A DNA stretch of 64,000 nt from Halisarca cf. caerulea (taxonomy: Eukaryota; Porifera; Demospongiae; Chondrillida; Halisarcidae). How positions within the stretch are numbered: the stretch's first letter is position 1; every line of letters starts with the position of its first letter. A program made the translations under genes and the position numbers. The stretch is taken from positions 537,501-601,500 of the forward strand of contig CAUJGJ010000016.1 in assembly GCA_963170055.1 (NCBI GenBank), in the 5' to 3' direction. The notes below the pieces were generated by a model. That model was not told where the DNA came from. It did not search any database and saw nothing but the letters and a program-made list of their open reading frames with translations. Of this stretch, positions 19,760-35,700 are shown piece by piece.

Positions 19760-22700
19760 CGCACATTCCCAGTGGACACACATGAAGTTTCATAACTACT
19801 GTGGGCGTGTTTGTGTAATGTTGGATATGCTGGTGCTAATACCAATATTTGGCACTAGCACCACGCACATTCCCAGAGGACACACATAAAGTTTCTTTAC
19901 TACTGTGGGCGTATTTGTGTAATGTTGGATATGCTGGTGCTAATACCAATATTTGGCACTAGCACCACGCACATTCCCAGAGGACACACATGAAGTTTCA
20001 TAACTACTGTGGGCGTATTTGTGTAGTGTTGGATATGCTGGTGCTAATACCAATATTTGGCACTAGCACCACGCACATTCCCAGTGGACACACATGAAGT
20101 TTCATAACTAATGTGGGCGTATTTGTGTAATGTTGGATATGCTGGTGCTAATACCAATATTTGGCACTAGCACCACGCACATTCCCAGAGGACACACATG
20201 AAGTTTCTTTACTACTGTGGGCGTATTTGTGTAATGTTGGATATGCTGGTGCTAATACAAGTATTTGGCACTAGCACCACGCACATTCCCAGTGGACACA
20301 CATGACCTTTCTCAAGTGCTGTGAGCGCATTTGTTTAGTGTTGGATATGCTGGTGCTAATACCAATATTTGGCACTAGCACCACGCACATTCCCAGTGGA
20401 CACACATGACCTTTCTGAAGTGCTGTGAGCGCATTTGTGTAGTGTTGGATATGCTGGTGCTAATACCAATATTTGGCACTGGCACCACGCACATTCCCAG
20501 TGGACACACATGACCTTTCTGAAGTGCTGTGGGCGTATTTGTGTAGTGTTGGATATGCTGGTGCTAATACCAATATTTGGCACTAGCACCACGCACATTC
20601 CCAGTGGACACACATGAAGTTTCTGAAGTGCTGTGGGCGTATTTGTGTAGTGTTGGATATGCTGGTGCTAATACCAATATTTGGCACTAGCACCACGCAC
20701 ATTCCCAGAGGACACACATGAAGTTTCTTTACTACTTTGGGCGTAATTGTGTAATGTTGGATATGCTGGTGCTAATATAAGTATTTGGCACTAGCACCAC
20801 GCACATTCCCAGTGGACACACATGACCTTTCTGAAGTGCTGTGAGCGCATTTGTGTAGTGTTGGATATGCTGGTGCTAATACCAATATTTGGCACTGGCA
20901 CCACGCACATTCCCAGAGGACACACATGAAGTTTCAAAACTACTGTGGGCGTATTTTTGTAATGTTGGATATGCTGGTGCTAATACCAATATTTGGCACT
21001 AGCACCACGCACATTCCCAGTGGACACACATGACCTTTCTGATGTGCTGTGAGCGCATTTGTGTAGTGTTGGATATGCTGGTGCTAATACCAATATTTGG
21101 CACTAGCACCACGCACATTCCCAGTGGACAAACATGAAGTTTCTGAAGTGCTGTGGGCGTATTTGTGTAGTGTTGGATATGCTGGTGCTAATACCAATAC
21201 TTGGCACTAGCACCACGCACATTCCCAGAGGACACACATGAAGCTTCATAACTACTGTGGGCGTGTTTGTGTAATGTTGGATATGCTGGTGCTAATACCA
21301 ATATTTGGTATTAGCACCACGCACATTCCCAGTGGACACACATGAAGTTTCTTAACTACTGTGGGCGTATTTGTGTAATGTTGGATATGCTGGTGCTAAT
21401 ACCAATATTTGGCACTAGCACCACGCACATTCCCAGTAGACACACATGAAGTTTCTGAAGTGCTGTGGGCGTACTTGTGTAGTGTTGGATATGCTGGTGC
21501 TAATACCAATATTTGGCACTAGCACCACGCACATTCCCAGTGGACACACATGACCTTTCTGAAGTGCTGTGAGCGCATTTGTGTAGTGTTGGATATGCTG
21601 GTGCTAATACCAATATTTGGCACTAGCACCACGCACATTCCCAGTGGACACACATGAAGTTTCATAACTACTGTGGGCGTATTTGTGTAATGTTGGATAT
21701 GCTGGTGCTAATACCAATATTTGGTATTAGCACCACGCACATTCCCAGTGGACACACATGAAGTTTCTTAACTACTGTGGGCGTATTTGTGTAATGTTGG
21801 ATATGCTGGTGCTAATACCAATATTTGGCACTAGCACCACGCACATTCCCAGTAGACACACATGAAGTTTCTGAAGTGCTGTGGGCGTACTTGTGTAGTG
21901 TTGGATATGCTGGTGCTAATACCAATATTTGGCACTAGCACCACGCACATTCCCAGTGGACACACATGACCTTTCTGAAGTGCTGTGAGCGCATTTGTGT
22001 AGTGTTGGATATGCTGGTGCTAATACCAATATTTGGCACTAGCACCACGCACATTCCCAGTGGACACACATGAAGTTTCATAACTACTGTGGGCGTATTT
22101 GTGTAATGTTGGATATGCTGGTGCTAATACCAATATTTGGCACTAGCACCACGCACATTCCCAGAGGACACACATGAAGTTTCTTTACTACTGTGGGCGT
22201 ATTTATGTAATGTTGGATATGCTGGTGCTAATACCAATATTTGGCACTAGCACCACGCACATTCCCAGAGGACACACATGAAGTTTCATAACTACTGTGG
22301 GCGTATTTGTGTAGTGTTGGATATGCTGGTGCTAATACCAATATTTGGCACTAGCACCACGCACATTCCCAGTGGACACACATGACCTTTCTGATGTGCT
22401 GTGAGCGCATTTGTGTAGTGTTGGATATGCTGGTGCTAATACCAATATTTGGCACTAGCACCACGCACATTCCCAGTGGACAAACATGAAGTTTCTGAAG
22501 TGCTGTGGGCGTATTTGTGTAGTGTTGGATATGCTGGTGCTAATACCAATATTTGGCACTAGCACCACGCACATTCCCAGAGGACACACATGAAGCTTCA
22601 TAACTACTGTGGGCGTGTTTGTGTAATGTTGGATATGCTGGTGCTAATACCAATATTTGGTACTAGCACCACGCACATTCCCAGTGGACACACATGAAGT

Positions 22701-24965
22701 TTCTTAACTACTGTGGGCGTATTTGTGTAATGTTGGATATGCTGGTGCTAATACCAATATTTGGCACTAGCACCACGCACATTCCCAGTAGACACACATG
22801 AAGTTTCTGAAGTGCTGTGGGCGTACTTGTGTAGTGTTGGATATGCTGGTGCTAATACCAATATTTGGCACTAGCACCACGCACATTCCCAGTGGACACA
22901 CATGACCTTTCTGAAGTGCTGTGAGCGCATTTCTGTAGTGTTGGATATGCTGGTGCTAATACCAATATTTGGCACTAGCACCACGCACATTCCCAGTGGA
23001 CACACATGAAGTTTCATAACTACTGTGGGCGTATTTGTGTAATGTTGGATATGCTGGTGCTAATACCAATATTTGGCACTAGCACCACGCACATTCCCAG
23101 AGGACACACATGAAGTTTCTTTACTACTGTGGGCGTATTTGTGTAATGTTGGATATGCTGGTGCTAATACCAATATTTGGCACTAGCACCACGCACATTC
23201 CCAGAGGACACACATGAAGTTTCATAACTACTGTGGGCGTATTTGTGTAGTGTTGGATATGCTGGTGCTAATACCAATATTTGGCACTAGCACCACGCAC
23301 ATTCCCAGTGGACACACATGAAGTTTCATAACTACTGTGGGCGTATTTGTGTAATGTTGGATATGCTGGTGCTAATACCAATATTTGGCACTAGCACCAC
23401 GCACATTCCCAGAGGACACACATGAAGTTTCTTTACTACTGTGGGCGTATTTGTGTAATGTTGGATATGCTGGTGCTAATACAAGTATTTGGCACTAGCA
23501 CCACGCACATTCCCAGTGGACACACATGACCTTTCTCAAGTGCTGTGAGCGCATTTGTTTAGTGTTGGATATGCTGGTGCTAATACCAATATTTGGCACT
23601 AGCACCACGCACATTCCCAGTGGACACACATGACCTTTCTGAAGTGCTGTGAGCGCATTTGTGTAGTGTTGGATATGCTGGTGCTAATACCAATATTTGG
23701 CACTGGTACCACGCACATTCCCAGTGGACACACATGACCTTTCTGAAGTGCTGTGGGCGTATTTGTGTAGTGTTGGATATGCTGGTGCTAATACCAATAT
23801 TTGGCACTAGCACCACGCACATTCCCAGTGGACACACATGAAGTTTCTGAAGTGCTGTGGGCGTATTTGTGTAGTGTTGGATATGCTGGTGCTAATACCA
23901 ATATTTGGCACTAGCACCACGCACATTCCCAGAGGACACACATGAAGTTTCTTTACTACTTTGGGCGTAATTGTGTAATGTTGGATATGCTGGTGCTAAT
24001 ATAAGCATTTGGCACTAGCACCAAGCACATTCCCAGTGGACACACATGACCTTTCTGAAGTGCTGTGAGCGCATTTGTGTAGTGTTGGATATGCTGGTGC
24101 TAATACCAATATTTGGCACTAGCACCACGCACATTCCCAGAGGACACACATGAAGTTTCAAAACTACTGTGGGCGTATTTTTGTAATGTTGGATATGCTG
24201 GTGCTAATACCAATATTTGGCACTAGCACCACGCACATTCCCAGTGGACACACATGACCTTTCTGATGTGCTGTGAGCGCATTTGTGTAGTGTTGGATAT
24301 GCTGGTGCTAATACCAATATTTGGCACTAGCACCACGCACATTCCCAGTGGACAAACATGAAGTTTCTGAAGTGCTGTGGGCGTATTTGTGTAGTGTTGG
24401 ATATGCTGGTGCTAATACCAATATTTGGCACTAGCACCACGCACATTCCCAGAGGACACACATGAAGCTTCATAACTACTGTGGGCGTGTTTGTGTAATG
24501 TTGGATATGCTGGTGCTAATACCAATATTTGGTACTAGCACCACGCACATTCCCAGTGGACACACATGAAGTTTCTTAACTACTGTGGGCGTATTTGTGT
24601 AATGTTGGATATGCTGGTGCTAATACCAATATTTGGCACTAGCACCACGCACATTCCCAGTAGACACACATGAAGTTTCTGAAGTGCTGTGGGCGTACTT
24701 GTGTAGTGTTGGATATGCTGGTGCTAATACCAATATTTGGCACTAGCACCACGCACATTCCCAGTGGACACACATGACCTTTCTGAAGTGCTGTGAGCGC
24801 ATTTGTGTAGTGTTGGATATGCTGGTGCTAATACCAATATTTGGCACTAGCACCACGCACATTCCCAGTGGACACACATGAAGTTTCATAACTACTGTGG
24901 GCGTATTTGTGTAATGTTGGATATGCTGGTGCTAATACCAATATTTGGTACTAGCACCACGCACA
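19760..24965 (+). repeat. Duplicated block at a 3224-bp offset (31 monomers)
   Basis: About 1.98 kb at 19,760-21,740 recurs at about 22,985-24,965. Markers include the ACAAGTATTTGG monomers and the CTGATGTGCTGTGAGC monomer (21037 and 24261). Between them lies a 416-bp tandem duplication (four monomers) seen with the GGTATTAGCACC marker at 21307 and 21723. Confidence 0.8.
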
Positions 24966-25899
24966 TTCCCAGAGGACACACATGAAGTTTCTTTACTACT
25001 GTGGGCGTATTTATGTAATGTTGGATATGCTGGTGCTAATACCAATATTTGGCACTAGTACCACGCACATTCCCAGAGGACACACATGAAGTTTCATAAC
25101 TACTGTGGGCGTATTTGTGTAGTGTTGGATATGCTGGTGCTAATACCAATATTTGGCACTAGCACCACGCACATTCCCAGTGGACACACATGAAGTTTCA
25201 TAACTACTGTGGGCGTATTTGTGTAGTGTTGGATATGCTGGTGCTAATACCAATATTTGGCACTAGCACCACGCACATTCCCAGAGGACACACATGAAGT
25301 TTCTTTACTACTGTGGGCGTATTTGTGTAATGTTGGATATGCTGGTGCTAATACAAGTATTTGGCACTAACACCACGCACATTCCCAGTGGACACACATG
25401 ACCTTTCTCAAGTGCTGTGAGCGCATTTCTTTAGTGTTGGATATGCTGGTGCTAATACCAATATTTGGCACTAGCACCACGCACATTCCCAGTGGACACA
25501 CATGACCTTTCTGAAGTGCTGTGAGCGCATTTGTGTAGTGTTGGATATGCTGGTGCTAATACCAATATTTGGCACTAGCACAACGCACATTCCCAGTGGA
25601 CACACATGACCTTTCATATGTGCTGTGGGCGTATTTGTGTAGTGTTGGATATGCTGGTGCTAATACCAATATTTGGCACTAGCACCACGCACATTCCCAC
25701 TGGACACACATGACCTTTCTGAAGTTCTGTGGGCGTATTATTGTAGTGTTGGATATGCTGGTGCTAATACCAATATTTGGCACTAGCACCACGCACATTC
25801 CCAGTGGACACACATGAAGTTTCTGAAGTGCTGTGGGCGTATTTGTGTAGTGTTGGATATGCTGGTGCTAATACCAATATTTGGCACTAGCACCACGCA

Positions 25900-28800
25900 C
25901 ATTCCCAGTGGACACACATGAAGTTTCTTAACTACTGTGGGCGTATTTGTGTAATGTTGGATATGTTGGTGCTAATACCAATATTTGGCACTAGCACCAC
26001 GCACATTCCCAGAGGACACACATGAAGCTTCATAACTACTGTGGGCGTGTTTGTGTAATGTTGGATATGCTGGTGCTAATAACAATATTTGGTACTAGCA
26101 CCACGCACATTCCCAGTGGACACACATGAAGTTTCTTAACTACTGTGGGCGTATTTGTGTAATGTTGGATATGCTGGTGCTAATACCAATATTTGGCACT
26201 AGCACCACGCACATTCCCAGTAGACACACATGAAGTTTCTGAAGTGCTGTGGGCGTACTTGTGTAGTGTTGGATATGCTGGTGCTAATACCAATATTTGG
26301 CACTAGCACCACGCACATTCCCAGTGGACACACATGACCTTTCTGAAGTGCTGTGAGCGCATTTGTGTAGTGTTGGATATGCTGGTGCTAATACCAATAT
26401 TTGGCACTAGCACCACGCACATTCCCAGTGGACACACATGAAGTTTCATAACTACTGTGGGCGTATTTGTGTAATGTTGGATATGCTGGTGCTAATACCA
26501 ATATTTGGTACTAGCACCACGCACATTCCCAGAGGACACACATGAAGTTTCATAACTACTGTGGGCGTATTTGTGTAATGTTGGATATGCTGGTGCTAAT
26601 ACCAATATTTGGTACTAGCACCACGCACATTCCCAGTGGACACACATGAAGTTTCATAACTACTGTGGGCGTATTTGTGTAATGTTGGATATGCTGGTGC
26701 TAATACCAATATTTGGTACTAGCACCACGCACATTCCCAGAGGACACACATGAAGTTTCTTTACTACTGTGGGCGTATTTATGTAATGTTGGATATGCTG
26801 GTGCTAATAACAATATTTGGTACTAGCACCACGCACATTCCCAGTGGACACACATGAAGTTTCTTAACTACTGTGGGCGTATTTGTGTAATGTTGGATAT
26901 GCTGGTGCTAATACCAATATTTGGCACTAGCACCACGCACATTCCCAGTAGACACACATGAAGTTTCTGAAGTGCTGTGGGCGTACTTGTGTAGTGTTGG
27001 ATATGCTGGTGCTAATACCAATATTTGGCACTAGCACCACGCACATTCCCAGTGGACACACATGACCTTTCTGAAGTGCTGTGAGCGCATTTGTGTAGTG
27101 TTGGATATGCTGGTGCTAATACCAATATTTGGCACTAGCACCACGCACATTCCCAGTGGACACACATGAAGTTTCATAACTACTGTGGGCGTATTTGTGT
27201 AATGTTGGATATGCTGGTGCTAATACCAATATTTGGTACTAGCACCACGCACATTCCCAGAGGACACACATGAAGTTTCTTTACTACTGTGGGCGTATTT
27301 ATGTAATGTTGGATATGCTGGTGCTAATACCAATATTTGGCACTAGTACCACGCACATTCCCAGAGGACACACATGAAGTTTCATAACTACTGTGGGCGT
27401 ATTTGTGTAGTGTTGGATATGCTGGTGCTAATACCAATATTTGGCACTAGCACCACGCACATTCCCAGTGGACACACATGAAGTTTCATAACTACTGTGG
27501 GCGTATTTGTGTAGTGTTGGATATGCTGGTGCTAATACCAATATTTGGCACTAGCACCACGCACATTCCCAGAGGACACACATGAAGTTTCTTTACTACT
27601 GTGGGCGTATTTGTGTAATGTTGGATATGCTGGTGCTAATACAAGTATTTTGCACTAACACCACGCACATTCCCAGTGGACACACATGACCTTTCTCAAG
27701 TGCTGTGAGCGCATTTGTTTAGTGTTGGATATGCTGGTGCTAATACCAATATTTGGCACTAGCACCACGCACATTCCCAGTGGACACACATGACCTTTCT
27801 GAAGTGCTGTGAGCGCATTTGTGTAGTGTTGGATATGCTGGTGCTAATACCAATATTTGGCACTAGCACAACGCACATTCCCAGTGGACACACATGACCT
27901 TTCATATGTGCTGTGGGCGTATTTGTGTAGTGTTGGATATGCTGGTGCTAATACCAATATTTGGCACTAGCACCACGCACATTCCCACTGGACACACATG
28001 ACCTTTCTGAAGTTCTGTGGGCGTATTATTGTAGTGTTGGATATGCTGGTGCTAATACCAATATTTGGCACTAGCACCACGCACATTCCCAGTGGACACA
28101 CATGAAGTTTCTGAAGTGCTGTGGGCGTATTTGTGTAGTGTTGGATATGCTGGTGCTAATACCAATATTTGGCACTAGCACCACGCACATTCCCAGTGGA
28201 AACACATGAAGTTTCTTAACTACTGTGGGCGTATTTGTGTAATGTTGGATATGTTGGTGCTAATACCAATATTTGGCACTAGCACCACGCACATTCCCAG
28301 TAGACACACATGAAGTTTCTGAAGTGCTGTGGGCGTACTTGTGTAGTGTTGGATATGCTGGTGCTAATACCAATATTTGGCACTAGCACCACGCACATTC
28401 CCAGTGGACACACATGACCTTTCTGAAGTGCTGTGGGCGTATTTGTGTAGTGTTGGATATGCTGGTACTAATACCAATATTAGGCACTAGCACCGCGCAC
28501 ATTCCCAGTGGACACACATGAAGTTTGTGAAGTGCTGTGGGCGTATTTGTGTAGTGTTGGATATGCTGGTGCTAATACCAATATTTGGCACTAGCACCAC
28601 GCACATTCCCAGGGGACACACATAAAGTTTCTGAAGTGCTGTGGGCGTATTTGTGTAGTGTTGGATATGCTGGTGCTAATACCAATATTTGGCACTAGCA
28701 CCACGCACATTCCCAGTGGACACACATGACCTTTCTGAAGTGTTGTGGGCGTATTTGTGTAGTGTTGGATATGCTGGTGCTAATACCAATATTTGGCACT

Positions 28801-31800
28801 AGCACCACGCACATTCCCAGTGGACACACATGACCTTTGTGAAGTGCTATGGGCGTATTTGTGTAGTGTTGTATATGCTGGTGCTAATACCAATATTGGG
28901 CACTAGCACCACGCACATTCCCAGTAGACACACATGAAGTTTCTGAAGTGCTGTGGGCGTACTTGTGTAGTGTTGGATATGCTGGTGCTAATACCAATAT
29001 TTGGCACTAGCACCACGCACATTCCCAGTGGAAACACATGAAGTTTCTGAAGTGCTGTGGGCGTATTTGTGTAGTGTTGGATATGCTGGTGCTAATACCA
29101 ATATTTGGCACTAGCACCACGCACATTCCCAGAGGACACACATGAAGTTTCTTTACTACTGTGGGCGTATTTGTGTAATGTTGGATATGCTGGTGCTAAT
29201 ACAAGTATTTGGCACTAGCACCACGCACATTCCCACTGGACACACATGACCTTTCTCAAGTGCTGTGAGCGCATTTGTTTAGTGTTGGATATGCTGGTGC
29301 TAATACCAATATTTGGCACTAGCACCACGCACATTCCCAGTGGACACACATGAAGTTTCTTAACTACTGTGGGCGTATTTGTGTAATGTTGGATATGTTG
29401 GTGCTAATACCAATATTTGGCACTAGCACCACGCACATTCCCAGAGGACACACATGAAGCTTCATAACTACTGTGGGCGTGTTTGTGTAATGTTGGATAT
29501 GCTGGTGCTAATAACAATATTTGGTACTAGCACCACGCACATTCCCAGTGGACACACATGAAGTTTCTTAACTACTGTGGGCGTATTTGTGTAATGTTGG
29601 ATATGCTGGTGCTAATACCAATATTTGGCACTAGCACCACGCACATTCCCAGTAGACACACATGAAGTTTCTGAAGTGCTGTGGGCGTACTTGTGTAGTG
29701 TTGGATATGCTGGTGCTAATACCAATATTTGGCACTAGCACCACGCACATTCCCAGTGGACACACATGACCTTTCTGAAGTGCTGTGAGCGCATTTGTGT
29801 AGTGTTGGATATGCTGGTGCTAATACCAATATTTGGCACTAGCACCACGCACATTCCCAGTGGACACACATGAAGTTTCATAACTACTGTGGGCGTATTT
29901 GTGTAATGTTGGATATGCTGGTGCTAATACCAATATTTGGTACTAGCACCACGCACATTCCCAGAGGACACACATGAAGTTTCATAACTACTGTGGGCGT
30001 ATTTGTGTAATGTTGGATATGCTGGTGCTAATACCAATATTTGGTACTAGCACCACGCACATTCCCAGTGGACACACATGAAGTTTCATAACTACTGTGG
30101 GCGTATTTGTGTAATGTTGGATATGCTGGTGCTAATACCAATATTTGGTACTAGCACCACGCACATTCCCAGAGGACACACATGAAGTTTCTTTACTACT
30201 GTGGGCGTATTTATGTAATGTTGGATATGCTGGTGCTAATAACAATATTTGGTACTAGCACCACGCACATTCCCAGTGGACACACATGAAGTTTCTTAAC
30301 TACTGTGGGCGTATTTGTGTAATGTTGGATATGCTGGTGCTAATACCAATATTTGGCACTAGCACCACGCACATTCCCAGTAGACACACATGAAGTTTCT
30401 GAAGTGCTGTGGGCGTACTTGTGTAGTGTTGGATATGCTGGTGCTAATACCAATATTTGGCACTAGCACCACGCACATTCCCAGTGGACACACATGACCT
30501 TTCTGAAGTGCTGTGAGCGCATTTGTGTAGTGTTGGATATGCTGGTGCTAATACCAATATTTGGCACTAGCACCACGCACATTCCCAGTGGACACACATG
30601 AAGTTTCATAACTACTGTGGGCGTATTTGTGTAATGTTGGATATGCTGGTGCTAATACCAATATTTGGTACTAGCACCACGCACATTCCCAGAGGACACA
30701 CATGAAGTTTCTTTACTACTGTGGGCGTATTTATGTAATGTTGGATATGCTGGTGCTAATACCAATATTTGGCACTAGTACCACGCACATTCCCAGAGGA
30801 CACACATGAAGTTTCATAACTACTGTGGGCGTATTTGTGTAGTGTTGGATATGCTGGTGCTAATACCAATATTTGGCACTAGCACCACGCACATTCCCAG
30901 TGGACACACATGAAGTTTCATAACTACTGTGGGCGTATTTGTGTAGTGTTGGATATGCTGGTGCTAATACCAATATTTGGCACTAGCACCACGCACATTC
31001 CCAGAGGACACACATGAAGTTTCTTTACTACTGTGGGCGTATTTGTGTAATGTTGGATATGCTGGTGCTAATACAAGTATTTTGCACTAACACCACGCAC
31101 ATTCCCAGTGGACACACATGACCTTTCTCAAGTGCTGTGAGCGCATTTGTTTAGTGTTGGATATGCTGGTGCTAATACCAATATTTGGCACTAGCACCAC
31201 GCACATTCCCAGTGGACACACATGACCTTTCTGAAGTGCTGTGAGCGCATTTGTGTAGTGTTGGATATGCTGGTGCTAATACCAATATTTGGCACTAGCA
31301 CAACGCACATTCCCAGTGGACACACATGACCTTTCATATGTGCTGTGGGCGTATTTGTGTAGTGTTGGATATGCTGGTGCTAATACCAATATTTGGCACT
31401 AGCACCACGCACATTCCCACTGGACACACATGACCTTTCTGAAGTTCTGTGGGCGTATTATTGTAGTGTTGGATATGCTGGTGCTAATACCAATATTTGG
31501 CACTAGCACCACGCACATTCCCAGTGGACACACATGAAGTTTCTGAAGTGCTGTGGGCGTATTTGTGTAGTGTTGGATATGCTGGTGCTAATACCAATAT
31601 TTGGCACTAGCACCACGCACATTCCCAGTGGAAACACATGAAGTTTCTTAACTACTGTGGGCGTATTTGTGTAATGTTGGATATGTTGGTGCTAATACCA
31701 ATATTTGGCACTAGCACCACGCACATTCCCAGTAGACACACATGAAGTTTCTGAAGTGCTGTGGGCGTACTTGTGTAGTGTTGGATATGCTGGTGCTAAT

Positions 31801-32770
31801 ACCAATATTTGGCACTAGCACCACGCACATTCCCAGTGGACACACATGACCTTTCTGAAGTGCTGTGGGCGTATTTGTGTAGTGTTGGATATGCTGGTAC
31901 TAATACCAATATTAGGCACTAGCACCGCGCACATTCCCAGTGGACACACATGAAGTTTGTGAAAAGCTGTGGGCGTATTTGTGTAGTGTTGGATATGCTG
32001 GTGCTAATACCAATATTTGGCACTAGCACCACGCACATTCCCAGGGGACACACATAAAGTTTCTGAAGTGCTGTGGGCGTATTTGTGTAGTGTTGGATAT
32101 GCTGGTGCTAATACCAATATTTGGCACTAGCACCACGCACATTCCCAGTGGACACACATGACCTTTCTGAAGTGTTGTGGGCGTATTTGTGTAGTGTTGG
32201 ATATGCTGGTGCTAATACCAATATTTGGCACTAGCACCACGCACATTCCCAGTGGACACACATGACCTTTGTGAAGTGCTATGGGCGTATTTGTGTAGTG
32301 TTGTATATGCTGGTGCTAATACCAATATTGGGCACTAGCACCACGCACATTCCCAGTAGACACACATGAAGTTTCTGAAGTGCTGTGGGCGTACTTGTGT
32401 AGTGTTGGATATGCTGGTGCTAATACCAATATTTGGCACTAGCACCACGCACATTCCCAGTGGAAACACATGAAGTTTCTGAAGTGCTGTGGGCGTATTT
32501 GTGTAGTGTTGGATATGCTGGTGCTAATACCAATATTTGGCACTAGCACCACGCACATTCCCAGAGGACACACATGAAGTTTCTTTACTACTGTGGGCGT
32601 ATTTGTGTAATGTTGGATATGCTGGTGCTAATACAAGTATTTGGCACTAGCACCACGCACATTCCCACTGGACACACATGACCTTTCTCAAGTGCTGTGA
32701 GCGCATTTGTTTAGTGTTGGATATGCTGGTGCTAATACCAATATTTGGCACTAGCACCACGCACATTCCC
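25900..32770 (+). repeat. 3432-bp higher-order repeat (33 monomers), two tandem copies
   Basis: Copy one is about 25,900-29,340 and copy two about 29,340-32,770. Exact 3432-bp steps link the AATAACAATATTTGG marker (26081 and 29513), TTCATATGTGC (27901 and 31333), CACCGCGCAC (28491 and 31923) and CCCACTGGACAC (29232 and 32664). Confidence 0.88.
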
Positions 32771-35700
32771 AGTGGACACACATGACCTTTCTGAAGTGCT
32801 GTGAGCGCATTTGTGTAGTGTTGGATATGCTGGTGCTAATACCAATATTTGGCACTAGCACAACGCACATTCCCAGTGGACACACATGACCTTTCATATG
32901 TGCTGTGGGCGTATTTGTGTAGTGTTGGATATGCTGGTGCTAATACCAATATTTGGCACTAGCACCACGCACATTCCCACTGGACACACATGACCTTTCT
33001 GAAGTTCTGTGGGCGTATTATTGTAGTGTTGGATATGCTGGTGCAAATACCAATATTTGGCACTAGCACCACGCACATTCCCAGTGGACACACATGAAGT
33101 TTCTTTACTACTGTGGGCGTATTTGTGTAGTGTTGGATATGCTGGTGCTAATACCAATATTTGGCACTAGCACCACGCACATTCCCAGTGGACACACATG
33201 AAGTTTCTTAACTACTGTGGGCGTATTTGTGTAATGTTGGATATGTTGGTGCTAATACCAATATTTGGCACTAGCACCACGCACATTCCCAGTAGACACA
33301 CATGAAGTTTCTGAAGTGCTGTGGGCGTACTTGTGTAGTGTTGGATATGCTGGTGCTAATACCAATATTTGGCACTAGCACCACGCACATTCCCAGTGGA
33401 CACACATGACCTTTCTGAAGTGCTGTGGGCGTATTTGTGTAGTGTTGGATATGCTGGTACTAATACCAATATTAGGCACTAGCACCGCGCACATTCCCAG
33501 TGGACACACATGAAGTTTGTGAAGTGCTGTGGGCGTATTTGTGTAGTGTTGGATATGCTGGTGCTAATACCAATATTTGGCACTAACACCACGCACATTC
33601 CCAGGGGACACACATAAAGTTTCTGAAGTGCTGTGGGCGTATTTGTGTAGTGTTGGATATGCTGGTGCTAATACCAATATTTGGCACTAGCACCACGCAC
33701 ATTCCCAGTGGACACACATGACCTTTCTGAAGTGTTGTGGGCGTATTTGTGTAGTGTTTGATATGCTGGTGCTAATACCAATATTTGGCACTAGCACCAC
33801 GCAAATTCCCAGTGGACACACATGACCTTTGTGAAGTGCTATGGGCGTATTTGTGTAGTGTTGTATATGCTGGTGCTAATACCAATATTTGGCACTAGCA
33901 CCACGCTCATTCCCAGTGGACACACATGAAGTTTCTGAAGTGCTGTGGGCGTATTTGTGTAGTGTTGGATATGCTGGTGCTAATACCAATATTTGGCACT
34001 AGCACCACGCACATTCCCAGTGGACACACATGAAGTTTCTTAACTTCTGTGGGCGTATTTGTGTAGTGTTGGATATGCTGGTGCAAATACCAATATTTGG
34101 CACTAGCACCACGCACATTCCCAGTGGACACACATGAAGTTTCTGAAGTGCTGTGGCGTATTTGTGTAGTGTTGGATATGCTGGTGCTAATACCAATATT
34201 TGGCACTAGCACCACGCACATTCCCAGTGGAAACACATGAAGTTTCTTAACTACTGTGGGCGTATGTGTAGTGTTGGATATGCTGGTGCTAATACCAATA
34301 TTTGGCACTAGCACCACGCACATTCCCAGTGGACACACATGAAGTTCATTAACTACTGTGGGCGTATTTTTGTAGTGTTGGATATGCTGGTGCTAATACC
34401 AATATTTGGCACTAGCACCACGCACATTCCCAGTGGACACACATGACCTTTCTGAAGTGCTGTGGGCGTATTTGTGTAGTGTTGGATATGCTGGTGCTAA
34501 TACCAATATTTGGCACTAGGACCACGCGCATTCCCAGTGGACACACATGAAGTTTCTGAAGTGCTGTGGGCGTATTTGTGTAGTGTTGGATATGCTGGTG
34601 CTAATACCAATATTTGGCACTAGCACCACGCACATTCCCAGTAGACACACATGAAGTTTCTGAAGTGCTGTGGGCGTACTTGTGTAGTGTTGGATATGCT
34701 GGTGTTAATACCAATATTTGGCACTAGCACCAAGTACATTCCCAGTGGACACACATGACCTTTCTGAAGTGCTGTAGGCGTATTTGTGTAGTGTTGGATA
34801 TGCTGGTGCTAATACCAATATTTGGCACTAGCTCCACGCACATTCCCAGTGGACACACATGACCTTTCTGAAGTGCTGTGGGCGAATTTTTGTAGTGTTG
34901 GATATGCTGGTGCTAATACCAATATTTGGCACTAGCACCACGCACATTCCCAGTGGACACACATGACCTTTCCGAAGTGCTGTGGGCGTATTTGTGTAGT
35001 GTTGGATATGCTGGTGCTAATACCAATATTTGGCACTAGCACCACGCACATTCCCTGTGGACACACATAAAGTTTCTGAAGTGCTGTGGGCGTATTTGTG
35101 TAGTGTTGGATATGCTGGTGCTAATACCAATATTTGGCACTAGCACCACGCACATTCCCAGTGGACACACATGAAGTTTCTGAAGTGCTGTGGGCGTATT
35201 TGTGTAGTGTTGGATATGCTGGTGCTAATACCAATATTTGGCACTAACACCACGCACATTCCCAGTGGACACACATGACCTTTCTGAAGTGCTGTGGGCG
35301 TATTTGTGTAGTGTTGGATATGATGGTGCTAATACCAATATTTGGCACTAGCACCACGCACATTCCCAGTGGAAACACATGAAGTTTCTTAACTACTGTG
35401 GGCGTATTATTGAAGTGTTGGATATGCTGGTGCTAATAACAATATTTGACACTAGCACCACGCACATTCCCAGTAGACACACATGAAGTTTCTTAACTAC
35501 TGTGGGCGTATTTGTGTAATGTTGGATATGCTGGTGCTAATACCAATATTTGGCACTAGCACCACGCACATTCCCAGTGGAAACACATGAAGTTTCTGAA
35601 GTGCTGTGGGCGTATTTGTGTAGTGTTGGATATGCTGGTGCTAATACCAATATTTGGCACTAGCACCACGCACATTCCCAGAGGACACACATGAAGTTTC

